NCBI GenBank assembly: GCA_032622095.1
Contig: CP136061.1
Coordinates: 117,812,754 to 117,876,753 of the forward strand
Direction of reading: 5' to 3'
Length of the DNA: 64,000 bases
From: Siphonodentalium dalli
Lineage: Eukaryota > Mollusca > Scaphopoda > Gadilida > Siphonodentaliidae
This document shows positions 1 through 10,569 of the stretch, piece by piece. Position 1 is the first letter of the stretch. Each line of letters opens with the position of its first letter. The notes under the pieces were generated by a model. That model ran no database searches, was not told the origin of the DNA, and saw nothing but the letters and a program-made list of their open reading frames with translations. Both the position numbers and the translations under genes were made by a program.

Positions 1-61
1 AGTCATTGTGTAGACATTGTAATTTGTCAATTGAGTGGTTGAGTTGCATCGATGCCACCTC

Positions 62-262
62 TCATGATAAAGCATCTGCAGCAAGATTCATAACTCTGGG
101 TCTGAACTGGATATCATTACTATAACATGAGAGTTCCAGCTTCCATAATTGAATTTTATCGCTTTTGATTTTCCCGTTGTGTTGTTCATCGAAAATAAAT
201 GAAACAGCGCGTTGGTCAATATTGTGAATCGTTTGCCAGTGAGATAATATTTCCAACGACAT
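62..262 (-). pseudogene. Gypsy RNase H fragment
   Basis: An open stretch of 66 codons reads DQRAVSFIFD, then KIQLWKLELS, and ends in MNLAADALS. This is the typical Gypsy RNase H C-terminal half: the DQRAVSF segment, the K-x-x-RW-x-LEL-like segment, and the final N-x-x-ADALSR motif. The reading frame ends near the left end of the match, and the N-terminal part of the domain (towards 300-450) is not open. It is a dead remnant, unlikely to be expressed. Confidence 0.85.
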
Positions 263-459
263 ATCGCTTCAACTATCGTGTAAGATTTTTTTCAACGGAT
301 TAGTTATTATGCACACTTTGACACATCCCAGAGTAGAATGCAACAGGGCGACTGTTCTGTTTCAAAGTTGCCACTATAGCCACATCTGAAGTGTCATTTT
401 CCTCATGAAAGGTTCTCTTTCGTCGATACCTACCATGATGGTAGTACCATCGCGTTTGT

Positions 460-1170
460 TTAGATAACCTGTTTCAGTTCCTCGAAGGCTGCTTTTTGGG
501 AGTCATTCAATTGGGATATATCAACTTTTTTGAGAGCACTAATCAAAGACGAAAATATTTTGATCCACTTCGAATAGTGTGCAAACATTCCTGGGACTCG
601 AGCTAACTCTAATTTGCTGCAAGATACTGACAATTCTAGTAACGGATGCAAATGTTCTGAATCTGGTCATAAATTCCCATGACTAATCGTACAGCCGAGC
701 AGATCAATTTCAATCTTTGAGTATACTTATTTACTGTCATTTGTAGTTCTCGGTCATGATCGGCTTGAGAGTGTCTAGCGATAGTTTATATTATCTAAAT
801 AGAAAATTATGTGTTGTAAGTCATATTTCTCAATCATGCCATCAATAGCATGATGAAATACTGTGACCCACTGGTGACACCAAATGGGATTATCTAATAC
901 TGATATAACTTGCTGCCTGCTTCAAAAGATGTATAAGAGCGTTCCGATTCTAATATTGGAATTTTATTGTACTCTGTTTGTAGATCCAGCATTGAGTATA
1001 CCTTGTATTTAGCAAGATGGTAACCATGGAATCTATGCGTGGCATAGGGTAAGCATCGCACAGTGTGAAGAAGTTTATTGTACTTGAATAGTCCACAACA
1101 AGTTGTTTGATCACGCGTTCTGAGAGAAATTGATTTATCTCTATTTGAATGAATTCTTGGTCATTATTAA
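460..1170 (-). pseudogene. Gypsy reverse transcriptase fragments
   Basis: Two blocks match Gypsy RT on the minus strand. The upstream block (about 1170-950) reads EFIQIEINQFLSERVIKQ and then VVDYSSTINFFTLCDAYPMPRIDSM, equivalent to the finger region ending in the DAYPLPRID motif; the residues usually found between the two are missing, so there is an internal deletion. The downstream block (651-460) reads VPGMFAHYSKWIKIFSSLISAL and SQKAAFEELK, the connection region. The catalytic YxDD part (about 700-900) is not in an open frame; the DNA around 800-830 resembles it only loosely. Confidence 0.8.
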
Positions 1171-1773
1171 GGCCCTGCGAATCAGGGGTTTTCATTTCGA
1201 ATCGAATCTCGAATCGAATCGGGTAAGAAATTAGAAATCGCATCGAGTCTTGAATAAAATTGTTGTATACAGTGTATCAACAGTGAAGAAGTTGAACAGT
1301 TCGGGAAACATTCATAGTCAGCAAACTTTGATGATCTCCGGTGTTGTACTGAAATCCGCCATTTAATTTTTATCATTCTGAACTCCTTGACCTACATATG
1401 GCAGTATATGAAATGGAGACATGTGAGGTTTGCCTGTAATTTCCTTGTGACATTCCACTCAACGACTCCCTGAGTCATGGTGGGTTTACATTATTCTTAC
1501 TGAGAATATAATGAATCGATGCAGTCCATTAATAGATCATTTGTGATAGTGTTGTCTGTGTATGGGCATGCGTTTGCTATTATCGCAAAGTTTCTCAGCA
1601 CAAAAGTAATGGTGTAAGTACTCTGTAGTCTATAGAAACCATCTGGATGCAGACAATGCACCTGAGAGAACAGGTTCGATAAAATTCAAATCAGGGCTGA
1701 CGATTTCGAAACGAATCGAATCAGACAAACGATTCTGAACTGCATCGAACCGAATCAAATCGATTCACAGGGC
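1171..1773. mobile_element. TIR element inserted in Gypsy pol
   Basis: The left end reads GGCCCTGCGAATC and the right end is its near reverse complement (GATTCACAGGGCCC). Both ends carry several GAATCGAATC-like subrepeats in opposite orientation. The insertion separates the protease and RT blocks of the Gypsy remnant. I could not find a clean target duplication. A similar end (CAGGGCCCTAG) recurs near 58188. The short GC-rich TIR suggests a hAT-like MITE, but the class is not proven. Confidence 0.55.
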
Positions 1774-2111
1774 CCAAGTCATCGTCCGAATTAGCGTTTT
1801 TTCATAGTGACTGGATAGCAATCCTCAGTGAGGTTATGATAAAGCGATCGCAACATATTGCTGTTTCTTTTTCAGTTCCACCAAATGAAAAGTTAACACA
1901 CTCATGTTTGGCCATGAAGTCTCGTACGAGGATCACTTCAGCAACTAAGTTATCAAGTACTGTGAGATCCATATTTGCAATATGATGATCTTGTTAATCT
2001 ATGTCCACAATGCAACTTCCAATAACCTTGGTTATGCAGTGGCTAGCAACTAGTGTCACTAAATTTACTGACAGTTGTATTTTCAAGTTCATAGATAAAA
2101 CTACGAACTAT

Positions 2112-2160
2112 TTTACTAAAGAATTTGGACTTCCTGTGTCGATCAACACCTTAAATTTGC
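2112..2160 (-). pseudogene. Retroviral-type aspartic protease motif
   Basis: On the minus strand the sequence reads KFKVLIDTGSPNSLVK and then a stop. The catalytic D-T-G codons are at 2140-2132. This is the active-site loop of a Gypsy protease. The rest of the domain towards 1900-2100 is not in a clean frame, so only the motif survives. Confidence 0.85.
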
Positions 2161-2284
2161 ATCGCTTTATGCAAATGTTGTGGACCGTATTATTGGAAGC
2201 TTTGCTGTTATTATCTGTTGCACTCATTGTAGCAAGAACCAAAGAAGCAAATTTTTATCAGTATTGTCCTTTATTGCAGCAGAT

Positions 2285-2960
2285 TTAACAGTTCTGCACA
2301 TTTATCCACGGTGGCCAAAAGTTGACGACATTTCGGGTTCGTCTCCACAACTTCCACAATAATTTGAACTTCGTATCGGTCGGCTTGAAGGAAATTTTTT
2401 TAATTTATTATTTAATGAAATTCTGGGCCGATGAGCTGTGTGATCATTGTAGTTGTTGACGGTGGTTCAGCAGCAGCATATGAGGTATTACTTTTCTTAC
2501 CTAACTCAAGCGCTTTGGCAGTTTGTAGTGTTAAATCACATTTCTCTAATAACCATTGACATATCACTGTTGAAGCTATTCCGAAAATGATGTTTGTTTT
2601 GCTCAGCTGTCAAAGCGTCCAAATGACAATTTTGTGCCAATGCAGAAAGTTCATTGCAGTAACGCTGTACGTCTTCATCTGTCCTTTGTCGTCGGGCAGC
2701 GAGCTAGTGACGAGCAGCGATTTTATCTGGTCACTTATCATAGATTTCAGCAAGTCCTTCCATTGCTGTGGTGTAAGTATCAAATTGTAATATAATGAAA
2801 TACTTTCATGCCAACATTCTTTCTAAGTAAACACAGTTTACATGCATTGTCATCTCGCACATTAGCATGTTCGTCAAGGTATCATTCAAAAATTGCCTTC
2901 CAGTGTTCCCAAGCTAAAGCTGCATCTGCGTCATCAGGGTCTACATCAAGTAATTAAATT
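2285..2960 (-). pseudogene. Gypsy gag fragment with degenerate zinc knuckle
   Basis: Reading the minus strand, 2920-2890 gives WEHWKAIFE and about 2740-2560 gives RRQRTDEDVQRYCNEL, then SALAQNCHLDALTAEQNKHHF and RNSFNSDMSMVIREM. This is the usual gag pattern in which a (R/K)-x-Q-x-x-x-E-x-V-x-x-Y stretch is followed by a Cys-containing helix. Further on (2358-2290), YCGSCGDE is followed by FGHRG and a stop, a broken CCHC-type nucleocapsid knuckle. Several stops interrupt the frame. Nothing here is likely to be functional. Confidence 0.75.
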
Positions 2961-3104
2961 GTCGTGAGCCCTTGGTATAAAGATTGCGTCTAGTTAGCAT
3001 TTATAGCCTTTAATTAACGGAAAAAGCATGGTCCAATTTAAGCAGGATGTATGCATTCATTGGACATTTTATTTTTTATTATTTGGTTTACAGATTTCTT
3101 TGGC

Positions 3105-3990
3105 TCAAAGGTAGGAGAGGTGGGAGGAAAAAAATATAAAAATTAAAGGTTGTATTATGTAATCAGTTTGTCCATCCGTCTGTCCATCCGTCTGTCTGTC
3201 TGTCCGTATCTCCGTCGAGCCATCCTTCCGTCTGTTAACATTTTTGGTTTCCGATCGATAACTCCAGTTCGGATTATTTGATCTGAACCAAAGTTGGTAT
3301 GTGTATTTCCCAGCTAAAGATACAGGCCAAGTTTGAATATGGGTTACGTCCAATTATTTTTACATGAGTTACGGCTCTTTTTCGACTTAGTATTTGACCA
3401 TCTGTTAACATCTTTGGTTTCCGACCGATAACTCCAGTTTGGATTATTTGATCTGAACCAAAGTTGGTATGTGTATTTCCCAGCTAACGATACAGGCCAA
3501 GTTCGAATATGGGTTTCGTCCAGTTATTTTTACATGAGTTATGTCCCTTTTTTACTTAGACTTTTTGCCAATTTGAGGTTTCCGGATGATAACTTTAGTA
3601 AATGTGTACTGAATGAAATTAAATTTGGTATATGTAGGTTTACTAGCACAAAAGACAGATCAAATTCGATTTCGTGTTCCGCCATGCCAATTTTTATGCG
3701 CAAACAACGGTCGTATCAAGGCAACGCTTAGAGGCGGACATGAGGTCTACCGACCTTTTATTCGACTTATAATTTGACCAATTTCATAACATTTCGGTTT
3801 CCGACCGATAACTCCAGTTTTGATTATTTGATCTGAACCAAAGCTGGTATGTGTATTTCCCGGCTAAAACTACAGGCAAAGTTCGAATATAGGTTCTGTC
3901 TAATTATTTTCACATGAGTTACAGCCATGTTTCGACTTAGAATTTGACCGCATTTGGCATTGAAATTAGGGGTATATCAGATATTCTTCA
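3105..3990. repeat. Dispersed ~170-bp repeat units beside a (TCCG/TCTG) tract
   Basis: A pyrimidine tract of TCTG/TCCG tetranucleotides (about 3165-3215) is followed by at least three diverged copies of a unit containing GTTTCCGACCGATAACTCCA, starting near 3240, 3415 and 3790. Each copy continues through TTGGTATGTGTATTTCCC and a TTACATGAGTTA segment to TTTTCGACTTAGAATTTG. Related units are visible at 8.8-9.2, 47.0-47.1, 57.9-58.0 and 60.5 kb. Open frames here are only products of the repeat. Confidence 0.7.
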
Positions 3991-4945
3991 AATGTAAGCC
4001 CAAAGTATTATTTTATTTTGCGGTAGCACAATTCGAAATAGCTAAAGGGCGTATTTTGCCATGCCCTAGCGATGCTCTTGTTTGTTTTTTTAAATATGGT
4101 CGGGAGAAATAACATATTTGCTGTATAATAATCTCCTTATCTAAAACAAGCATGGGCAAATATATTTTTTTATTTGGATGCTTCTTTAAAGCATGATATG
4201 GAGAGATGAAAAAAAATTGCCAATATCAGCGTCCACCATGTTGGCCTTGACATTCAATACCATCACCGGGAGGCTTTGCTGTTCAATCGATGATGTATAT
4301 TTTACGTATACTTTTTTTCTAATTTTGTTATATGTCTGGATTAATATTCCCATTGGCTGAAATAAAAAAACGGAAAACTAAAAAAAAAAAAATTTTGACA
4401 AATGGCTTTATTTTTGGTAGGGAAATCCATAAACCAAGTAATAAAAAATAAAATAGATTCCTGTAAGATGGGACAACATTTTACATTTCAAAATGATCTA
4501 TGATTTATGATTATTATATTGTATTGGTTTATTGTGGTCATTTTGCAAACCTTTTAGTGAACTAGAGCTCTTTATTTTATAAATGTTTGGCCATATTGGA
4601 AGAAATTTCAACTATGTCACATTTAGGATATCCTAACCAAGAGTCTTCAGATCTCAATGACATTGGGTGAAGGTATTCAATACAAGGACAGCTTAAAAAA
4701 AAACATCTGTACTTAGTGTATGTCCAACCTAGGTGGTATACCACATGGGGTATGTACCAGCAACAGCCCATTTCTTGTTTAAACAGGGCAGCACTAAATT
4801 TGACTGTGGGAGGATCATTAGTGCATTAAAAAAATCATAAATCTTGGGTGGTCCAAAATATTGGGGAAGGGGGGGGGGGGGGGGTGATAATAACCTACAT
4901 ATTTTTTATGACCTTGTTAATTTTCCTCTGATTCCAATTTTGTAG
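3991..4945. other. No gene seen; homopolymer-rich
   Basis: I see no coding signal. There is an A-run near 4381-4392 and a long G-run at about 4867-4886. The last ~30 bases form a pyrimidine-rich splice acceptor for the exon at 4946, so at least the right part is intronic. Confidence 0.5.
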
Positions 4946-5166
4946 TACCATCAATGAAGGAAGCTCTTAAAGAGAATAAAGAACTGAAAGAACAGCTTAC
5001 ATGTAAAGTATGTCTGGAACGCAACATTGAGATCGTATTCCTACCATGCGGACATCTAGTAACATGTACACTTTGCTCTCCCGCTATGATTGATTGCCCT
5101 GTTTGCAGAACGAAGGTTAAAGGGTCAGCTAGGACCCACCTTGATATCCCCTCACATGCAGCATAA
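4946..5166 (+). CDS. IAP (BIRC)-type RING finger, terminal exon
   Basis: The exon follows a good acceptor (pyrimidine-rich tract ending TTTTGTAG at 4945) and enters with two bases of a split codon. It encodes about 72 residues ending at TAA 5164-5166. A short charged helix (KEALKENKELKEQL) leads into a C3HC4 RING: CKVC, then PCGH, then C-x2-C (TCTLC) and CPVC, closing with the KGSARTHL tail. That tail and the VFLPCGHLVTC core are characteristic of the C-terminal RING of inhibitor-of-apoptosis proteins, which works as an E3 ubiquitin ligase on caspases, IAP partners and itself. All eight zinc ligands are present, so the exon looks functional. No BIR repeat is visible in the 4.9 kb upstream, so the N-terminal exons must lie outside the window. 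The region up to about 5270 is probably 3' UTR. Confidence 0.88.
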
Positions 5167-5205
5167 GACACACTTTTCAAGATAAGTCAGGAGTCATGCT
5201 CTTAC

Positions 5206-5265
5206 AAAATAAAAATGGCAGCTTTCTAAAAATAAATGGAAAAAGACGATGAAATATTCAATAAA
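5206..5265 (+). terminator. Candidate polyadenylation signals of the IAP-type gene
   Basis: Three AATAAA hexamers lie at about 5206, 5231 and 5260, within 100 bases of the stop codon. That suits a short 3' UTR. Which one is used cannot be told from sequence. Confidence 0.55.
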
Positions 5266-5299
5266 GGCCTATGGTACAGTAATTTTATGGATACAAAGA

Positions 5300-5969
5300 T
5301 ATGACTAAATTCTATCTATGGTAATACCCCATTATGCAGAAATACTCTGTAGTATTCTCTAAGATTCCTAACCCAATTTCCAATTGATGGATTTTTCTGA
5401 ATTTCCAATTTCCAGATTTCCAGTATTCTGCAAACAAATCTGCCATTTCTATTTGACATTGAGATGATGAGAGTCCTGTTTGTGAAGATATATATATATT
5501 CCAACCACCTGCTACTATTCTGTATTCTCCTACCCTTCCATTTACCTATTTCCCACCAATAAATAGGACTCCTTCTAGAGATTTTCTGCTGCCTGCTTTT
5601 TTTCAGAAGACCCCTCCAGGTGAATATTATAGACCATTCCATAATTCTACTTTTATGACTGGTTGAGAGAATCCATTTAGTATAGAAATTATGCCTAATG
5701 TACCAGCAACCTAGGAAGTCAAACTTAAAAATGTATTCAGGGTTACAAACCTCCAGTTACAACAACAACAAATAATCTAAATTACATCGCTTTGTTCTGT
5801 TGAAAAAAATGTTGAAAACCAAATATGACATATAAACTAAACCCACAATTGTCAATGACATGTTTATATTGAAAAATTCAATAATAGTATTTTGTGTTCC
5901 TCTAAAACAATACCAAAGAAAATTTTATGAAGCAATTCTGTTTCTAAACATGTTATTTTATGCACTATA
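5300..5969. other. No gene seen; part of a dispersed repeat
   Basis: The stretch near 5630-5700 (CTTTTATGACTGGTTGAGAG, then TTTAGTATAGAAAT) recurs with changes near 21262-21325 and 59808-59847. The rest is AT-rich with no recognisable coding content. Confidence 0.45.
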
Positions 5970-7319
5970 CAGGGTTCGTACGCGGGTCTGGAATCCTGGA
6001 AAAGTTATGGAATTCGAAATTTTCGATTCAATACCCTTGAAAAGTCTGGAAAATGGGACCTTTTTTCACCCTACTATGGGAAAAGTCTTGAAAATAAGCT
6101 ACCCTGAGTTTCAAGGACTTGAAAAGTCATGGAATATCCCAAGGCTGAGTTCTTAGGTTAATAAACGCTGTTACTTTCCGTTCTTATCGTGTAAGCTTAC
6201 GATACCATCTCCGTAGTTATAGTTGGAACTACACGTTTTACGGTAATCCGAAACACGAATTGTCTCCCTTACCGGAACTCATTTATATACACAATAACAG
6301 AACGCGAATCGAACGGACCTAAAACAATTATGTCAATGCGTACTCTCTCTAAATTCACCGATGTTACCTGATGTTACTGAATATATTTGGCGACAAAATT
6401 ATCCAAGAGTACCATTTTATAGTGTGCAAATATAGTTTTAAAGGTACTCAACCCGTAAAGAGGGTCCCCATCTCAACAGATTCCAACAACAACAATCCGA
6501 TCAGAGGGTCCTATATTACTATTTCTTTGGCTTTGGGGGTAAAAAATATTTGATTCGAGTCGAGGAACCCATCAAACAAAGCTCAGAGTTATTAGATATT
6601 GATTTTTGAAAATTCTTATGTTCTCGAGATGAGTACTGATAACTGCCGTCAATTTGGTAACCTGCTCGAGATTTTACGCCAAAATTCTATTCAAACAGAC
6701 AAGGATGGATAACTCTATAATCAAGTGGGTAATAATAACGAATTTTTGATTGTCTTCTGGGCCAGAAAGAATTCCCGATAATCAAAAATAATAGATTTCT
6801 AAAATCGATATCTAACAAATCTGAGCTTTGATGGGTGACTTCCTCGACTCGAATCAAATATTTTTGACCCCCGAAGCCATTGAAATAGTAATTGAGAGGA
6901 GTTTTATCGGGTTGAGTACCTTTAATCGTTGTATTGCCTTGTTCGAAATAAATCGTGATCTATAACCGGAAAATCGTAATTTTTTTCCCAATGATTTAGA
7001 AATTATAGACTATGAGTATGGGTGTCAAGGCCGATAATTGTTGCAGATGCAAACCATTTATGATTTATTGTTCATATCAGCTTAATTAGTTAAATGCATC
7101 TTTGCAGATAAAGGGCTCATTTTAACTAACGTATATGTGTGCTCTGTTTAAACAACCTGGAAATTTATATATTGGTCTTCCTCATTGTTTAGCTAGGTAA
7201 GAGGTATGGAAAAGTTATGGAATTTTTTAACTGAAAAGTCTTGGAAAATTGGTCCGAAAGTCTTGAAAAAGTATGGAAAAGTTATGGAATTTTACTCTCA
7301 GCTAGGTGCATGAACCCTG
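5970..7319. mobile_element. Non-autonomous TIR transposon (hAT-like ends)
   Basis: The left end (CAGGGTTCGTACGCG) and right end (GTGCATGAACCCTG) are inverted and similar. Both subterminal regions carry repeated TGGAAAAGTTATGGAATT-like words in opposite orientation (about 5990-6140 and 7200-7295). Flanking 8-mers are GCACTATA and CTAGTATA, matching at five positions, so an old 8-bp duplication is possible. No transposase is seen. A second MITE sits inside at 6442-6921. Confidence 0.65.
6442..6921. mobile_element. TTAA-flanked MITE, family A copy 1
   Basis: The element is bounded as TTAA|AGGTACTCAACCCG ... CGGGTTGAGTACCT|TTAA, so 4-bp target duplications lie at 6438-6441 and 6922-6925. The two halves are imperfect inverted copies. 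TTAA duplications are characteristic of piggyBac-type transposases. A second copy in opposite orientation is at 38228-38700 and a decayed third is near 20290-20585. It is nested in the element at 5970-7319, so it is the younger insertion. Confidence 0.85.
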
Positions 7320-7396
7320 CTAGTATAATCTGAATAAGTAAATTAGGCTTTAAAAAAAATAAGCCTGGAACATAGTCCTATTTTACTTAAACATTA

Positions 7397-7764
7397 ACCA
7401 GCTAGTGAAATCGGTAGGGATACTTGTTTATGTCAAAGTACGGTTGTCTTATTCTTCTATAGCAGATCGATAGTGTAAATCACCCACTCATCTAAAATCA
7501 CCAATGATGTTAATAAAATGTCACAATTGTGAAAGTAACCTGTTTTGTTCCATAGACAAAATGTTTGTTCTGAACTTGAGTTGTCAACTGAAAGTAGCAG
7601 GTTCCAATAAATGTAGCATTTTGTATTGATTTGTATGACAAAGTTGATTAAAATTGACGAAAAGTCCCGCCACTAGATCTGGTCATAAAGTTCACCATAG
7701 AAGAGTAAGGCAAGCATACTTTTGACATAAACAAGCACTATCCCAAACGATATCACTAGTTGCT
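7397..7764. mobile_element. Foldback MITE, ~370 bp
   Basis: The left arm (ACCAGCTAGTGAAATCGG, then TGTTTATGTCAAAGTA and TTCTTCTATAG) recurs in inverted orientation at the right end (about 7690-7764). Arms of roughly 90 bp are about 80 per cent alike by eye. No coding capacity. Confidence 0.7.
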
Positions 7765-8580
7765 TTACATCAACGGAAACTTGAATTTCCTGTAACACTG
7801 AATACATCTTTAATTTTCCGTCAGACAAAATAAAAGTATGTTTCATTCAGGTAGACGTTGCGACAAATTAAATTGGTTGATTTCTGTGTGGGGTAGCATC
7901 ACTAAATTCACCCTCTGAGGACCTCATTATGCAATGTCAGACACACTATATCCAAGTTTGGATATAATACAAAAAGGGTTTGGTACGGGACTGGCAACCT
8001 GACATCAGTTTTTTCAAGATCCTATACTTTGGTTGTTCAATTTGCCAAAGTTTCTGATAAATGGTCAATGAAATTCAGAAATGTCCAAAAAAAACAGATG
8101 ACAACATACATTCTCAGAACATCCTTCTCCCCCATGACTAATGTGTTAAAGGCTGGAATGCTCCAAATGCAGAGATATCATCAGTACAGCTTGTATGTTT
8201 GCAGTGTCTTTTTGTCGGCAGAATTATTTTTCACATGTTTATTGTTACATTTTTACTGACATCTAGTTCAGTTGACAAAAATAGTTGCATGTTACCTTCT
8301 TCAAAGGGGCATAGATTATGCGAGTGCTGAATTATAAGTTTGAAGTAAATGCACAATATGGTTTTAAGGGCCATACACAGTGTTGACACCTTCAAATTTC
8401 TAAGAGTGTATATGATTATTATATAGCAATAGAAAGAGCATTCTTCACACTCTGTAATCACTTGAATTATCGATAACCAAATCTGGTTATCGGAAGTTCT
8501 ACACCCGTCTTGGTGTACATTTTATCTGCGCTGTCAAATTTCAAAACAAAATGGAGTGTATTTCAAAGTATTATATTTAT
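7765..8580. other. No gene seen
   Basis: AT-rich DNA. A segment near 7905-7945 (AAATTCACCCTCTGAGGACC) resembles ones at 56027-56045 and, inverted, 58946-58980, so it belongs to a dispersed repeat. A small perfect palindrome (CGATAACCAAATCTGGTTATCG) lies at about 8471-8492. Confidence 0.4.
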
Positions 8581-9195
8581 TATACCCCCCCGCAACGAAG
8601 TTAGGGGGGGGGGGGTATACTGGAATCAGCTTGTCGCACCGTCTGTCCGTCGTCCATCCGTCCGTGGACACAAATTTGTCCGGAGTTTTTCTCAGTCGTT
8701 TTTTGATCAATTTCCGTAAAACTTGGCACAGACATCAACCACCATGGGAACCTGTGCACCTGCGATTATGACGTCTGCCGGACTTTATTTTACTTAGAAA
8801 ATTTTCGCAACATGTATAATTTTGTCCAAGCGTTTATTCCTACATTTTTAGGTCAATTTTTGTTTAACTTGGCACAGATATTTAGTATCATAGGAACCTG
8901 TGCACCTGCGATTATGATGTCTGTCCGACATTTTTTGGTGGAGTTATCCCCCTTTTTCGACTTAGAAATTTGTTTGCAACATGCATAATTTTGTCCGAGC
9001 TTTTATTCCTACATTTTTAGGTCAATGTTTTTAATCTTGGCACTGATATTTAGTACCATGGGAACTGTATGCATCTGCGATTATGATGTCTGTCCGACTT
9101 TGTTTTGTGGAGTTATTCCCCTTTTTCGACTTAGAACATTTTTGCAACATGCATAATTTTTCCGAGGTTTTATTCCTACATTTTTCGGTCAATAG
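8581..9195. repeat. Dispersed repeat with three ~150-bp units
   Basis: A C-run/G-run pair with CGCAACGAAGTT between them (8583-8617) and a TCCGTCCATCCGTCC tract are followed by three units, each with TTTATTCCTACATTTTTAGG, TTGGCACAGATATTTAGTA, CACCTGCGATTATGATGTCT and CCCCTTTTTCGACTTAGAA. Layout and ending match the block at 3.1-4.0 kb, so the two are related families. Confidence 0.65.
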
Positions 9196-9966
9196 GTTTA
9201 AGATTAGGGTTAGGGTTGTGCACCTACAATGGGAACTGTTATTTTATTATTTTTACTAAATGTTTACTGACATGTGAAACAGTCACACCTCTAGTTTTTT
9301 CTTTATTTCATCAAGTAGACCAGATATTCAGTCATTGTGGTATCCATAGAAATATAAATATGCTCCATATTATTTCAAAATGTGAGCATGGAGCAAAAGC
9401 ACACCGAGAATGGGTGTATAACTACCTTGAAACGGATTTGTGACCGCACCGAAAGCAACTGATTATAGAGTGGGAATGTGAAGTCCATTCTTGTCAGCTG
9501 AAAATGAAGCTTGATTGTAATATTCATGAAAGTCCCTCTTTAGATTTGTGGTGAAAGCACATTCATAAGATATGACATATCCTATTATGCAACTATTATT
9601 ATGACCCAAGACTTGACCCACAGCCTCGATTCTCGTTGTACCGTCACATCACAACAAACTCGCGCTATAATGTTAACCAGTTCACACTGGTGTGTCTTTC
9701 TTATCTCTTATTGAATTCGTGAAATGGCAGTATCCATATTCAACATCTGTAGTTGAATAATAATAATAATAATGAACGAGATTTGAACAGATTTCAAATT
9801 CCCAGTTGGAAATTTGGATACTTCAATGTTTCAGACTTCAGACTACCATCTAAATTACAGATTTGAAATCAATATGTAGAATCTTATATTCTGAGATAAG
9901 TGTAAACCTAAGCAAAAAATGTTTTAGCATTCTGTGCTTGGTGACCATAAGATAAAACAAAATTTG
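9196..9966. other. No gene seen; tiny telomere-like motif
   Basis: GATTAGGGTTAGGGTTG occurs once near 9199-9216, two telomere-type repeats only. A TAA/AAT run lies near 9757-9773. No coding signal. The last five bases (ATTTG, 9962-9966) are the target duplication of the LTR element that follows. Confidence 0.45.
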
Positions 9967-10547
9967 TGTGAGAGAATGGAGTCAGTTCTTGGTATAAGTT
10001 TTATTCGAACATCTAATATCAATGTAGATAAACAGTAACAATGCTGAGTGTAGATCTTAGTTGTGATGGTGAAGACTGGAGGTGTCGCTTGTTAATTAGC
10101 ATAACCACGTGACAGATGCCAATTAGTGGCATGCACCAAAACTGATCGCGAGAAGATTCGTAGTCATCTTCTCGCAGTCGGTTTATATATCCCCTAATGA
10201 CTGGCAGTAAATTAACTACATGTCTATGTGGGCTGACCTCTGTTTGACTTGATGTGTGTGTTACACCAGCCTTGCTCCTTTGTGGCAAGGCTCTGCATTC
10301 CTAACAGATCGTGGCCTTTGAATCATGACCTGTGGAATTTGGCTTACTCAATCGGGGTCAATATTAGTTCAAAGTGCCAGTCTCCACCATCGATGAGTCG
10401 GATAGACATATATTTTATATGTACAATACAAGTCCCTTGAATGAAGATGTGGTCTAGGGATCGGGGTCTATATGCTATCGATAGATAGTCTACATGTTCA
10501 ATGCACATCCCTTGAATAAGATAAGGGATTGGGGTGCGTTACTCTAC
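9967..10547 (-). repeat. 3' LTR
   Basis: A 581-bp repeat that reads TGTGAGAGAATGG... to ...GTTACTCTAC on the + strand. It carries a TTTATATATCCCCTAATGA segment (about 10183) that could be TATA-like in either orientation. The matching copy is at 15683-16249. Confidence 0.88.
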
Positions 10548-10569
10548 GTTGGGTCCCCCTTTTTTTCAG
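10548..10569 (-). promoter_or_regulatory. Polypurine tract next to the 3' LTR
   Basis: The minus strand here reads GAAAAAAAGGGGGACCCAAC up to the LTR boundary. A purine run in this position primes plus-strand DNA synthesis in LTR elements, which fixes the element's orientation. Confidence 0.75.

Larger units (their letters stand above)
62..2960 (-). mobile_element. Decayed Ty3/Gypsy LTR retrotransposon, internal part
   Basis: On the minus strand the pieces run in Gypsy order: gag (about 2960-2400), zinc knuckle (about 2360-2285), aspartic protease (2160-2112), reverse transcriptase (about 1250-460) and RNase H (262-62). Integrase would lie beyond the left edge. Every domain is broken by stops or deletions, and a TIR element sits between protease and RT. 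No LTR is visible at the gag end. Since the IAP exon to the right is on the + strand, this copy may sit in an intron of that gene; that is inference. Confidence 0.85.

Noticed and set aside
3105-3353. Frame with a QTDGQTDGQTD run
   Set aside because: The run is the TCTG/TCCG tetranucleotide tract read on the minus strand, a frequent artefact beside this repeat.
9199-9216. Interstitial telomeric repeat
   Set aside because: Only two TTAGGG units, which can arise by chance.
10249-10440. Short conserved frame also found at 15960-16142
   Set aside because: Both lie inside the LTR pair, so the similarity is explained by LTR duplication.
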